Assembly: GCF_048820975.1 (NCBI RefSeq)
Contig: NZ_JBMEUF010000001.1
Location: 434,001 to 498,000 of the forward strand
Source of the DNA: Glaciecola sp048820975
GTDB taxonomy: Bacteria > Pseudomonadota > Gammaproteobacteria > Enterobacterales > Alteromonadaceae
Length of the DNA stretch: 64,000 nt
Reading direction: 5' to 3'
The first letter of the stretch is position 1; every line of letters begins with the position of its first letter. The notes beneath the pieces are model-generated. The model ran no database searches, had not been told where the DNA came from, and saw nothing but the letters and a program-made list of their open reading frames with translations. Below, piece by piece: positions 8,939 to 17,802 of the stretch. A program made the translations under genes and the position numbers.

Positions 8939-9775
8939 ATGGGCTTTACTGGTACCGAAGATTACATTGCAAGTAAACAACTACAGCTGGCTGTAAATGC
9001 AGCAATTACCTTAGAAAAACCTTTATTAATTAAAGGTGAGCCCGGCACTGGTAAAACCATGTTAGCAGAACAACTTGCTGCCGCACTGGATACAGATTTA
9101 TTACAATGGCATATAAAATCAACCACTAAAGCGCAGCAAGGTTTATACGAATATGATGCGGTTTCTCGCCTTCGTGACTCACAATTAGGTGATGAGCGGG
9201 TTAAAGACATCAACAATTATATTATTAAAGGTAAATTGTGGCAGGCATTTACTGCTCAAAAACGCCCCGTACTCCTGATAGACGAAATAGATAAAGCCGA
9301 TATTGAGTTCCCCAACGATTTATTGTTAGAACTCGATAAAATGGAATTCTCAGTATATGAAACCCAAGAACGCGTGGTGGCCAAACAACGTCCTATTGTT
9401 ATTATTACTTCAAATAACGAAAAAGAATTACCTGATGCGTTTTTACGTCGTTGTTTCTTCCATTACATTGAGTTTCCTGAAAAAGAGCAAATGGAGAAAA
9501 TAGTAAAAGTTCACTACCCAGATATTAAAAAGCAGTTATTAGATCAAGCTTTGAGTTCTTTTTTCCAAATACGAGAAGTAGGGGGCTTAAAAAAAGCGCC
9601 TTCTACGAGCGAACTAATAGACTGGTTAAAACTATTAGTTGCAGATGATATACCTGCTGAGGTACTGCATGATTCTGATGCTAAAAATGCCTTGCCGCCA
9701 CTTTATGGAGCCCTACTTAAAAATGAACAAGACATTCACTTATTTGAAAAATTGATGTTTATGGCGCGTCGCTAA
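8939..9775 (+). CDS. MoxR-family AAA+ ATPase
   Basis: 278-residue AAA+ ATPase. Walker A is GEPGTGKT (33-40), Walker B is VLLIDEIDKAD (111-121), sensor 1 lies in IITSNNEKEL and the arginine finger segment is AFLRRCFFHY. Members of the MoxR group act as chaperone ATPases that insert cofactors or mature partner complexes, usually with a von Willebrand A (VWA) protein. That is the case here: the next gene overlaps by one base and encodes the VWA partner. The target of this pair is unknown. Start ATG at 8939. Confidence 0.9.
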   Translation: MGFTGTEDYIASKQLQLAVNAAITLEKPLLIKGEPGTGKTMLAEQLAAALDTDLLQWHIKSTTKAQQGLYEYDAVSRLRDSQLGDERVKDINNYIIKGKLWQAFTAQKRPVLLIDEIDKADIEFPNDLLLELDKMEFSVYETQERVVAKQRPIVIITSNNEKELPDAFLRRCFFHYIEFPEKEQMEKIVKVHYPDIKKQLLDQALSSFFQIREVGGLKKAPSTSELIDWLKLLVADDIPAEVLHDSDAKNALPPLYGALLKNEQDIHLFEKLMFMARR

Positions 9776-10953
9776 TGTTGCTTGATTTTTTCTACACCTT
9801 ACGCAAACACCGAGTAAAAACGAGTATTACTGAGTTTTTAGATTTGATGTCGGTGTTAGATGCACAATTAGTCACTTCCGATATTGATGACTTTTATTTA
9901 TTAAGCCGTGCGGTATTAATTAAAGACGAAAGTCAGTTTGATAAATACGATCAAGCCTTTGCTGAGTACTTTAAAGGCGTACAAGCGATAAATTTATTTG
10001 ATGAAACCATTCCTGAAGAATGGTTAAGAAAAGCGCTTGAGCGTGTTTTAAGTGAAGAAGAAAAAGCAAAAGTTAAGGCATTGGGTGGTCTTGATAAACT
10101 AATGGAAACATTACAAGAGCGCTTAAAAGAGCAGGAAAAACGCCACGAAGGCGGCAATAAATGGATTGGTACGGGGGGGACTTCCCCCTTCGGTGCTAAT
10201 GGGTATAATCCTGAAGGTATTAGGATTGGCCAAGAAAAGAATCGTAATAACTCAGCCGTTAAAGTGTGGGATAAACGCCAGTTTAAAAATTTATCAAATG
10301 ATGTTGAGCTTGGAACGCGCAACATCAAGGTGGCCTTGCGTCGTTTGAGAAAATTTGCCAAAACAGGGTCAAGTGAACAATTGGATGTTCCTGATACTAT
10401 AAGCTCTACAGCGCGAAATGCCGGTTACTTAGATATAAAAATGGCGCCAGAGCGACATAACGCAATTAAGTTATTGTTATTTTTTGATGTGGGTGGGTCA
10501 ATGGATCCCCATATTCAGCAATGTGAGGAGTTGTTTTCAGCCGCGCACACTGAGTTCAAACATATTGAATTTTTCTATTTTCATAATTGTATTTATGAAG
10601 GAGTATGGAAAGATAATAACCGCCGATTCAATGAATCTATCGACGTTTACTCAATTATTCAAAAATACGGGGCTGATTATAAAGTTATATTTGTAGGTGA
10701 CGCCACCATGGGGCCTTACGAAATTACCTATCCTGGTGGCAGCGTAGAGCACTGGAATGAAGAACCCGGTAGCGTGTGGATGCAACGTATTTTGCACCAT
10801 TTTGAATATGCAGTTTGGTTAAACCCGCAAGCAAAAGCCTATTGGCACTATCATGCATCCATTCAAATTATGCAGGAACTAGTCGAAAATAGAATGTTCC
10901 CTTTGACTTTAGAAGGGCTTACTGACGCAATAAAGGCCTTACTCAAAAAGTAA
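9775..10953 (+). CDS. VWA domain protein, CoxE-like partner of the MoxR ATPase
   Basis: 392 residues. The N-terminal ~200 residues are helical and charged (EEEKAKVKALGGLDKLMETL and following). The C-terminal half is a VWA domain with a MIDAS metal site starting at D238 in FDVGGSM. The ATG overlaps the stop of the ATPase gene by one base, so translation is probably coupled. CoxE-like proteins pair with MoxR ATPases in maturation of large enzymes; no client enzyme such as a CO dehydrogenase is encoded nearby. Function therefore remains open. No cysteine-rich or membrane segments are seen, so it is presumably cytoplasmic. Confidence 0.85.
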   Translation: MLLDFFYTLRKHRVKTSITEFLDLMSVLDAQLVTSDIDDFYLLSRAVLIKDESQFDKYDQAFAEYFKGVQAINLFDETIPEEWLRKALERVLSEEEKAKVKALGGLDKLMETLQERLKEQEKRHEGGNKWIGTGGTSPFGANGYNPEGIRIGQEKNRNNSAVKVWDKRQFKNLSNDVELGTRNIKVALRRLRKFAKTGSSEQLDVPDTISSTARNAGYLDIKMAPERHNAIKLLLFFDVGGSMDPHIQQCEELFSAAHTEFKHIEFFYFHNCIYEGVWKDNNRRFNESIDVYSIIQKYGADYKVIFVGDATMGPYEITYPGGSVEHWNEEPGSVWMQRILHHFEYAVWLNPQAKAYWHYHASIQIMQELVENRMFPLTLEGLTDAIKALLKK

Positions 10954-11114
10954 GGCTATTTCTTTACTATTAATTCGCGGTTAATTTCATTTGTGTTGCT
11001 TATCTACTATAGTTGTTTGGATTTGACCCTGTTTAATTAACAGCGTATAAACCTTTGCCAATATAGCGATAAATTATTTTGTTCATTTTCTAGCAAAACA
11101 TACAAAGAGATAGT

Positions 11115-11849
11115 GTGAAAAGACTCAACAAATACATAAGCGATACGGGATATTGCTCGCGTCGTGAAGCCGATGCTTTAATTGAAAAAGGCCTTGTTCG
11201 TATTAACGGTGAATTACCTGAACTCGGTACAAAAGTACTTGATACCGACGTGGTTAGCGTGAGCGGTAAAACCATAAAGCCGGTTGCTGAGAATAAAAGC
11301 GATCGCGTATATATTGCCTACAACAAACCCGTTGGTATAACCTGTACTACCGAACGAAAAATTAAAGGCAATATAATTGAGGCCATTGGTTATAAGCAAC
11401 GTATATTTCCAATTGGTCGCTTAGATAAACCGTCTGAGGGCTTAATTCTGCTTACCAATGACGGCGACATTGTGAATAAGATCCTTAGGGCAGAAAACGC
11501 GCACGATAAACTGTATCGAGTAACCGTAAACAAGCCTATTACGGAACGCTTTATTAATAAGATGTCATCAGGCGTGCCAATTTTAAATACGGTCACACTG
11601 CCGTGTGAAGTTAAGCAAATAGGTAAGTGCGGCTTTGAAATTATTTTACAGCAAGGTTTAAATCGCCAAATTCGCCGTATGTGCGAGCACCTAGGCTACG
11701 AAGTTACACGCTTAGTGCGCAAACGCATTATGCATATTGATTTACGTGGCATTAAACCAGGCCAGTATCGTCATTTAACTGAACAAGAAATGATGATAAT
11801 GAACCAAGCCCTCACTCATTCGAGTAAAACTTTTAGCGGTCAATCATAG
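11115..11849 (+). CDS. rluF: 23S rRNA pseudouridine(2604) synthase RluF
   Basis: 244-residue pseudouridine synthase. Residues 1-55 form an S4 RNA-binding domain (RLNKYISDTGYCSRREAD). The catalytic aspartate is D104 in GRLDKPSEGL. The block LVNKIL-like NDGDIVNKILRAENAHDKLY and the tail QGLNRQIRRMCEHLGYEV closely follow E. coli RluF, which modifies U2604 of 23S rRNA and also tRNA-Tyr. RluB and RluE are the alternatives, but the sequence around the active site fits RluF best. GTG start at 11115. The downstream MATE gene begins four bases after the stop, so the two are probably cotranscribed. Confidence 0.85.
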   Translation: MKRLNKYISDTGYCSRREADALIEKGLVRINGELPELGTKVLDTDVVSVSGKTIKPVAENKSDRVYIAYNKPVGITCTTERKIKGNIIEAIGYKQRIFPIGRLDKPSEGLILLTNDGDIVNKILRAENAHDKLYRVTVNKPITERFINKMSSGVPILNTVTLPCEVKQIGKCGFEIILQQGLNRQIRRMCEHLGYEVTRLVRKRIMHIDLRGIKPGQYRHLTEQEMMIMNQALTHSSKTFSGQS

Positions 11850-11853
11850 TTGT

Positions 11854-13227
11854 ATGGAAAAGCTTTCAAAGCGCGTTAATTTTTTTAGCGAGTTAAAAGT
11901 ATTAGCCAGTTTAGCTTGGCCTTTACTCATTGCTCAAATTACACAAACCCTTATGGGCGTATCTGACACAATAATGGCGGGTCGTTATAGTTCGACTGAC
12001 ATGGCAGCTGTGGCCATTGGTTTTGGTATAAGCCTACCTATGCTCATATTTATGCAGGGCGTTTGTTTAGCATTGTCACCAGTTATAGCGCGTTTTGATG
12101 GTGCAAAAGAACCTCATAAAGTGGCTAATCAAGTTGTGCAGATGCTGTATTTGTCATTGGCTATTTCACTTGTGGCTTTAGGCCTATCATTTTATTTGCC
12201 TCATGTTGTCATGCTTATTGATATGCCTAAGGAAGTAGCAAGTAAAGCCATAGACTATTTGCAGTTTGTATTTTATGCAGCACCCGCATTTGCGATATAT
12301 CAAACCTTGCGTAATTACTGTGAGGGCTTGTCATTAACACGCCCCACTATGGTTATTATGGTAACCGGCTTACTCGTTAATATTCCCGCAAACTATGTGT
12401 TTATAAATGGTTTGTATGGTATGCCTGAGTTAGGAGGAGCGGGCTGCGGTTTGGCGACCATGCTGGTTTTTTATACCATGGCTATTGCTACATTTGCATA
12501 TACTGCCGTAGCTAAAAAGCTTAAGCCTTATGCCTTGTACAGTGAAATTTTTCCGGTAAATTTAAGCGATATAAAAGCCCATTTGCGTTTGGGTGTGCCC
12601 ATTGCATTTACACTTATTTTTGAAGTGACCTTATTTGCCGTGGTGGCGGTTATGTTGGCACCGTTTGGCGCGCTTACGGTGGCGGCCCATCAAATCACTT
12701 TAAATGTGACTTCACTTATTTTTATGATACCCCTTAGCATAGGCCTAGCTTTGGCTATAAGAATAGGTTATTTAGTGGGAGAAGGGCGAGCGCAGCATGC
12801 TAAAACATCGTATTGGGCGGCAGTATTAATGGCTGTTTGTACGGTGTTTGTTACTGCTTCAACAATAGTGGTTTTTAACCTTGAAATTGCGAGTTTGTAC
12901 AGTACCGAAACAGCGGTAATAAGCGCCGCTGCAAGCCTACTATTATTGGCGGCTATTTTTCAATTTTCCGATGCAATCCAGGTAGTTTCAGCCAGTGCTT
13001 TGCGAGGTTATAAAGACACTAGGGCTATGCTTATTATTAGCTTTATTGCTTATTGGCTAATAGGCTTTCCTACAGGTGTTGTATTAGGTTTAAGCGACTT
13101 AATTGTTCCAAGAATGGCTGCTGCCGGATTTTGGATAGGGTTTATTGTAGGCTTGTCAGTGGCTGCTGTACTTATGTATTGGCGGGTAGCTTACTTACAA
13201 AAGCGTATTGGCTCACAAGTTTATTAG
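11854..13227 (+). CDS. MATE family multidrug efflux transporter
   Basis: 457 residues with about 12 membrane helices in two homologous halves (helices 1-6 and 7-12), the MATE architecture. Such proteins export cationic drugs, dyes or metabolites in exchange for Na+ or H+. The N-terminal segment SLAWPLLIAQITQTLMGVSDTIMAG matches the first helix of NorM-type transporters, with the conserved Q and D residues. The matching segment in the second half is RLGVPIAFTLIFEV. The four-base gap after rluF points to one transcript; a hairpin follows. The substrate cannot be read from sequence. Confidence 0.9.
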   Translation: MEKLSKRVNFFSELKVLASLAWPLLIAQITQTLMGVSDTIMAGRYSSTDMAAVAIGFGISLPMLIFMQGVCLALSPVIARFDGAKEPHKVANQVVQMLYLSLAISLVALGLSFYLPHVVMLIDMPKEVASKAIDYLQFVFYAAPAFAIYQTLRNYCEGLSLTRPTMVIMVTGLLVNIPANYVFINGLYGMPELGGAGCGLATMLVFYTMAIATFAYTAVAKKLKPYALYSEIFPVNLSDIKAHLRLGVPIAFTLIFEVTLFAVVAVMLAPFGALTVAAHQITLNVTSLIFMIPLSIGLALAIRIGYLVGEGRAQHAKTSYWAAVLMAVCTVFVTASTIVVFNLEIASLYSTETAVISAAASLLLLAAIFQFSDAIQVVSASALRGYKDTRAMLIISFIAYWLIGFPTGVVLGLSDLIVPRMAAAGFWIGFIVGLSVAAVLMYWRVAYLQKRIGSQVY

Positions 13228-13236
13228 CGCCATGAA

Positions 13237-13269
13237 AAAGGCCGCAAACACACAGTGCAAGCGGCCTTT
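13237..13269 (+). terminator. Terminator between the MATE gene and the S8 protease gene
   Basis: AAAGGCCGC (13237-13245) pairs perfectly with GCGGCCTTT (13261-13269) across a 15-base loop. It sits between two convergent genes; the A/T ends of the stem could let it act in both directions, though the T-runs are short. Confidence 0.7.
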
Positions 13270-13318
13270 GGTATGCCTTGCTATTGGTTACGCCTAACCC
13301 GTTGTTGGCGAATAGTCC

Positions 13319-16300
13319 TTAATTCTTAGTTCGTCTATACCAAGCAATAGCCGCTAAGCTGAGTATCCATAAAGGCATACTGCCGCCGCCACCTGAATCG
13401 TTACTCGTGCTCGTACTTTGACTCAAACTTACCGTTACCGTTTGTTCAGTGCTGTCAATACCATCACTTACGCTGACTGTATATGATACGCTTGTTCCGG
13501 TTGAGGGGGCTATTTGGGTGGAAGTATTACCCGATATTTCGCTGCCATTTATGGCATAGCTTAAGCTGTCATTATCAGCGTCACTTGCGTTAATACTAAT
13601 GCTAATATTTTGACCTCCATTAGCGGTTTCGGGAATATTTACACTGCTAATTACTGGAGCATTATTATTTCTAACATCAACTTCTATTGATGCCATTGCT
13701 GTATTATTATTTCCATCAGATACACTCACATCAAACATTAGCGTAGTGTCTTCTTCTATACTTGGCCCTTGCAAAGAGTATACGCCAGCAGTTTCGTCTA
13801 TTGATGTGCTTGGACCTTGCGTTTGCGTCCATACAACATTTACGGCGTCAGAATTAGGTTCGTAAATAGTAATGGGTATTGTTAGCGTAGCGCCTTCACG
13901 CACAATCAATTGCGCATTAGTTTGGCCGTTAAATGATATTTCCGGTGCGCCTTCAATTTGCACGTCAGTAAATATTGATGATGATTCTAATTCAGAAAAG
14001 TCCTGATTCGACAACACGCTTTGCGCCACAACGTTAATCGGGCCAGGCTCTACGCCTTCTAAAATTCGTAAAGTGAAACCTAAAGTGTTTACGCTGTTAT
14101 TACCAGCATCTTTATCAATTTGCCATGTAATTTGATTGTTCTCAAGCGAGCCACTATATTCGGTGCTGAAACTGGCGAATTCTGTTCCCACCGGCAAGGG
14201 TAACACTACACTATAATTACGAGTTTCATTTGTGGTGTTAGCCGCAACTTCTACGCTTAACGCGGCTAAATCACCTGCTTCTACCCGCGCGGGCTGGCCG
14301 GTAATGGAAACGTCATCATCACCGCGCATTATATCAACGGCAATTAATCCAAGTTCATCACCACCTTCACTTGTTCCCATATCTACTGCAGCATAAAAAG
14401 TATCACCTGCTTGTGCACCATCAAGGTTATGAATAAAGCGCATATCTATAGGCGCAGTTTCTTGAAGAGCGCTTGGTGCTTCAACACTTAATTCATCGTT
14501 AAGCGCTAGTTCGTTTGTTACCACCGCATACTGCAATGTGAAGTCATCAGAAGGGGTGTTAGTGCCGGTGAAGCTTTGTACTATAATAAAGTAGTTACCC
14601 GATACCGGGTAATTGAGTGCTACTTCTTCAAAGCTATCAGACGACAAACTTTCAGCTACAATTTCAGAGCTAGCTATTGCGCCATCATTGTTTGCATCAA
14701 GTGCTAAATATAAATCTAAGTCTTGCGCTGTTGACGATACTATTTCTGCCACAATACGCCTAGCATTCTCGCTTACGGAAAGCTGCTTAATGAAAGTACC
14801 GTCGTTAATATCATCTGTAATTTCGTCATTTTCTGAATCTTCGATAATTGTTCCACTTTCAACACTGGCTTTAACAGGTTTGTATGCACTTAAGTAAAAT
14901 GAATCGATATCTATTACGTTAATATCACTAATTAAGAGTGAGTCAATATTGCGGCTTGAATTGATATCTACTTCAAGGGGTAAATCACCAATAGTGGCTA
15001 AAATACTAATAGGAACGCGCGCGTCAGGAAGGCCCGGTGATGTAAGCACTGCTTCGGCAAACGCATACTCAGATTTTGACACTTGTGCGCTTGATATTTC
15101 AAACTGCACGGTTTGCGATTGTCCCTCTACAAGGGTAAAACTTGCTGGGCTAGCACTTACGGTTAAGCCGTCTGTAATAGGAGTAGTACTTATGTCCCAA
15201 GTTGCGTTAGTAGTGGCTGTGAACGTGCGTGACCAAGTGCAGGTACCTTTGCATTCGCTGTCGGTTATAGACGGTAAGTTTAAGCTTCTAGGGTCACCGC
15301 TTAAATCTGGGTCTGCATTAGCGTAGTTAGCCGCGGTTTCATCCATAATCAAACCACTTGCAATGGCTTTATCTACTTGAATTCGACCTGCACCCATATC
15401 AAAAAAATCTGCATCGGTGCTTGCATCTTCTTTTAGCACGCTTGAAGTGGTGGTAAGTGATAAGGCAGAGCGTATTTGATCAGGTGTCCACGAAGGATGT
15501 GCCGATTTAACTAAAGCGGCAGCTCCAGCTACGTGGGGGCTAGCCATAGAGGTTCCTGATAAGTAGTTAAAATCAGAAGCCGCAGGGCCCGTGTCACCGT
15601 CGTGGCCGAATTGTTGATCAGAATACGCAGCATAAATATCTACTCCCGGCGCTGATAAACTAGGTGCTAGCGTGCTGTTGGTGGCGTTTGGGCCTCTAGA
15701 TGAAAAACTAGCAAGTACATCTTCACGAGAGGTATCTATAAATTGACTTCCCACGCCGGCGGTAATTGTACCGCTATGACTGGTTCCTGTTTGTAACCAA
15801 GCGCGCAGTGCATCACCATCATTAGCGTTAATATGAATTCCCGGCACCACGTATTGATCGTTCGCTAAAAAAGTATCGCCGCCTTGTACGTTAGCTAATA
15901 TGTAACCATTAGCACCACCGGCTTGTACATTTTCAGCTTTCTCTACACGTGCAATTTCTCCTCTGTCGCACAATACTATTTCACCACTGAATGTATTGCT
16001 TGGGAAGGGCTCTAAACATTGTGCGGGGTCACCGCCGGGGTCATTTGGATTAGTATAATCACCGGCATATACTATTGCGCCACTAATAGAGCCTGTATTA
16101 CTTTGCCCTGAAATGTCACCTAAACTACTTGTACCACCGCTAAAATTAGTAAGTTCTTTGGCGTAGACATTTTGGCGGCCATGTTCACTAGCCGCAACAC
16201 TTGTATACCAAGGCGCATTTTTAACTGTTGTAGAAGGGTTTGGACCACTGTTACCCGCTGATGTGGCAACAAATATACCGGCATTCCGGGCTCTTAAAAA

Positions 16301-17485
16301 TGCACGTTCAGTGTTGCTGTCCCATGGGTCACCGCCGCCACTTATTGAATAATTAATTACATCGACACCATCTAAAATGGCTGATTCAATACCCTGAATA
16401 ATGGCTGCACCAGGGCAGTCTCCATAGGTGTCACCGGCATCAACAGAGCCACCGTAACATATTTGGTAAGAAATAATATTGGCTCTAGGCGCTACGCCAG
16501 ATAACTGTGAAAACGTAAAGCCGGTAGGCACGCCAGAACTTTCTTCTTCACCGTTTTCTGGCAATACTTCGTCAACATCATACAATATATTGCCGGCAGC
16601 AGTTGCCGCTACGTGTGAACCATGGCCGCCATAATCTTCGCCATTCTCAGGTAGGCTGGGGGGAAACACAGTGGTATCACTATAGTCGTTGGTAATGGTA
16701 CTGTAACTATAAATACCAATTAACTTATTGTTGCACAGCTCTGGAAACTCAACAGCGCAATCCCCTAAATAAACGCCATCTCCTAGCGGGTTGGTATGTA
16801 CGAAGGCATCCCCTGATACCTCTGCAAAAGACGGATGATCGCTATTTATTCCTGAATCAATAATACCCACTACCACACCTTCACCTTGTGTAGGAGCGAC
16901 TGTAGCTAAAGCTGAGCCATCCCAAACCATGGGAGCACCTATTAAGCTAGGACCTCTATCGGTATCAGGATGGTATATTTTCTCACGCGTAACGCTAACT
17001 ACTTCGTTATGCTCAGCAAGTTCCATGGCTTGTGCTTGTGTTAGGCGAATAGCCATGCCATTAAGTGCATGAGAATAGGTAGTTTGCAGGGCTAATTTAG
17101 GCGCTTTGGTTTTGGCAAAATTTAAAAAACGTGTTTGTTGACGCTTTATTTTGCTCATTGCTTGGGTGTAATTACTATTTACCTTTGATGCCGCTTTGTT
17201 TCTTATTTTTGTATGGGCCAACATTTTAGGTGCATTGTCGTATTGACCTATGGATTTTTCATTTAGTTCTACAATATAAGTGTAGATGCCAGCTTTAAGC
17301 TCAGGTTCAAACGTAAATTTTCGAATGTGTGAGTGAGGGCGTTTATCTCGGTTCGGGCTTGACCTAAGTATTTTTGTTTTTTGCTCAAGCTGGGCTATAT
17401 GCTGCGCAGCCTCCTGAGAATATAGCAGCGAAGGTATTCCCGCTAAAACCAGAGCCGAGGCCAACGCTGTTAATTGTAATTTCAT
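13319..17485 (-). CDS. Secreted subtilisin-like S8 protease with GlyGly-CTERM tail
   Basis: 1388-residue extracellular serine protease. Order: signal peptide (1-23), I9-type propeptide (to ~165), subtilase domain with D210 (IIDSGIN), H288 (GGHGSHVA) and S646 (SGTSMASPHV). An inserted PA domain lies between H288 and S646 (GGDPAQCLEPFPSN region). Behind the catalytic part are Fn3-like, PPC-like (QSFTGTNTPSDDFTLQYAV) and Ig/cadherin-like segments. The last 28 residues are a GlyGly-CTERM tail: GGGG at 1365-1368, a hydrophobic helix, then RR at 1384-1385. Such tails are cut by rhombosortase, and the protein is secreted by type II secretion; a rhombosortase gene lies at 4594-5196. GGAG seven bases upstream supports the start. 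Monocistronic. Confidence 0.93.
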   Translation of the reverse strand: MKLQLTALASALVLAGIPSLLYSQEAAQHIAQLEQKTKILRSSPNRDKRPHSHIRKFTFEPELKAGIYTYIVELNEKSIGQYDNAPKMLAHTKIRNKAASKVNSNYTQAMSKIKRQQTRFLNFAKTKAPKLALQTTYSHALNGMAIRLTQAQAMELAEHNEVVSVTREKIYHPDTDRGPSLIGAPMVWDGSALATVAPTQGEGVVVGIIDSGINSDHPSFAEVSGDAFVHTNPLGDGVYLGDCAVEFPELCNNKLIGIYSYSTITNDYSDTTVFPPSLPENGEDYGGHGSHVAATAAGNILYDVDEVLPENGEEESSGVPTGFTFSQLSGVAPRANIISYQICYGGSVDAGDTYGDCPGAAIIQGIESAILDGVDVINYSISGGGDPWDSNTERAFLRARNAGIFVATSAGNSGPNPSTTVKNAPWYTSVAASEHGRQNVYAKELTNFSGGTSSLGDISGQSNTGSISGAIVYAGDYTNPNDPGGDPAQCLEPFPSNTFSGEIVLCDRGEIARVEKAENVQAGGANGYILANVQGGDTFLANDQYVVPGIHINANDGDALRAWLQTGTSHSGTITAGVGSQFIDTSREDVLASFSSRGPNATNSTLAPSLSAPGVDIYAAYSDQQFGHDGDTGPAASDFNYLSGTSMASPHVAGAAALVKSAHPSWTPDQIRSALSLTTTSSVLKEDASTDADFFDMGAGRIQVDKAIASGLIMDETAANYANADPDLSGDPRSLNLPSITDSECKGTCTWSRTFTATTNATWDISTTPITDGLTVSASPASFTLVEGQSQTVQFEISSAQVSKSEYAFAEAVLTSPGLPDARVPISILATIGDLPLEVDINSSRNIDSLLISDINVIDIDSFYLSAYKPVKASVESGTIIEDSENDEITDDINDGTFIKQLSVSENARRIVAEIVSSTAQDLDLYLALDANNDGAIASSEIVAESLSSDSFEEVALNYPVSGNYFIIVQSFTGTNTPSDDFTLQYAVVTNELALNDELSVEAPSALQETAPIDMRFIHNLDGAQAGDTFYAAVDMGTSEGGDELGLIAVDIMRGDDDVSITGQPARVEAGDLAALSVEVAANTTNETRNYSVVLPLPVGTEFASFSTEYSGSLENNQITWQIDKDAGNNSVNTLGFTLRILEGVEPGPINVVAQSVLSNQDFSELESSSIFTDVQIEGAPEISFNGQTNAQLIVREGATLTIPITIYEPNSDAVNVVWTQTQGPSTSIDETAGVYSLQGPSIEEDTTLMFDVSVSDGNNNTAMASIEVDVRNNNAPVISSVNIPETANGGQNISISINASDADNDSLSYAINGSEISGNTSTQIAPSTGTSVSYTVSVSDGIDSTEQTVTVSLSQSTSTSNDSGGGGSMPLWILSLAAIAWYRRTKN

Positions 17486-17802
17486 TCATTTCTCCAGTGG
17501 GGCTGCAAATGTCCCTCGCTTAGAATTTGATTATTTTCTTTAACTGCTAAGCAAAGACCATACCGAATCATACTTATATTCAAGCGAAGTTTAATAAACA
17601 TATTACGTCAAATTTTTAGTTTTCGATTAGTTAAAAAAATGCGCAAATATTCGCCGCGGGATAATCATTCTTTTCGCACAGCGATTTTAGGATATTTATA
17701 CTTTTTATGTTTACAAAGGGTTTACAAATAGCAACGTTAAGATCTAAAAATTTAGCTAGCATGAACAAATAATCTCCACTTACGTGTTTGAAGGATGAAG
17801 CA
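17486..17802. promoter_or_regulatory. Divergent intergenic region with tandem GTTTACAAA repeats
   Basis: 317 bases separate the S8 protease and bkd operon starts and hold no gene that I can see. Two copies of GTTTACAAA start at 17709 and 17720, exactly 11 bases apart, about 75-94 bases upstream of the bkd start. Same-face spacing of one helical turn suggests a transcription-factor site for the bkd operon, but the factor is not identifiable. The rest is AT-rich with no clear sigma-70 pair or hairpin. Confidence 0.35.
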
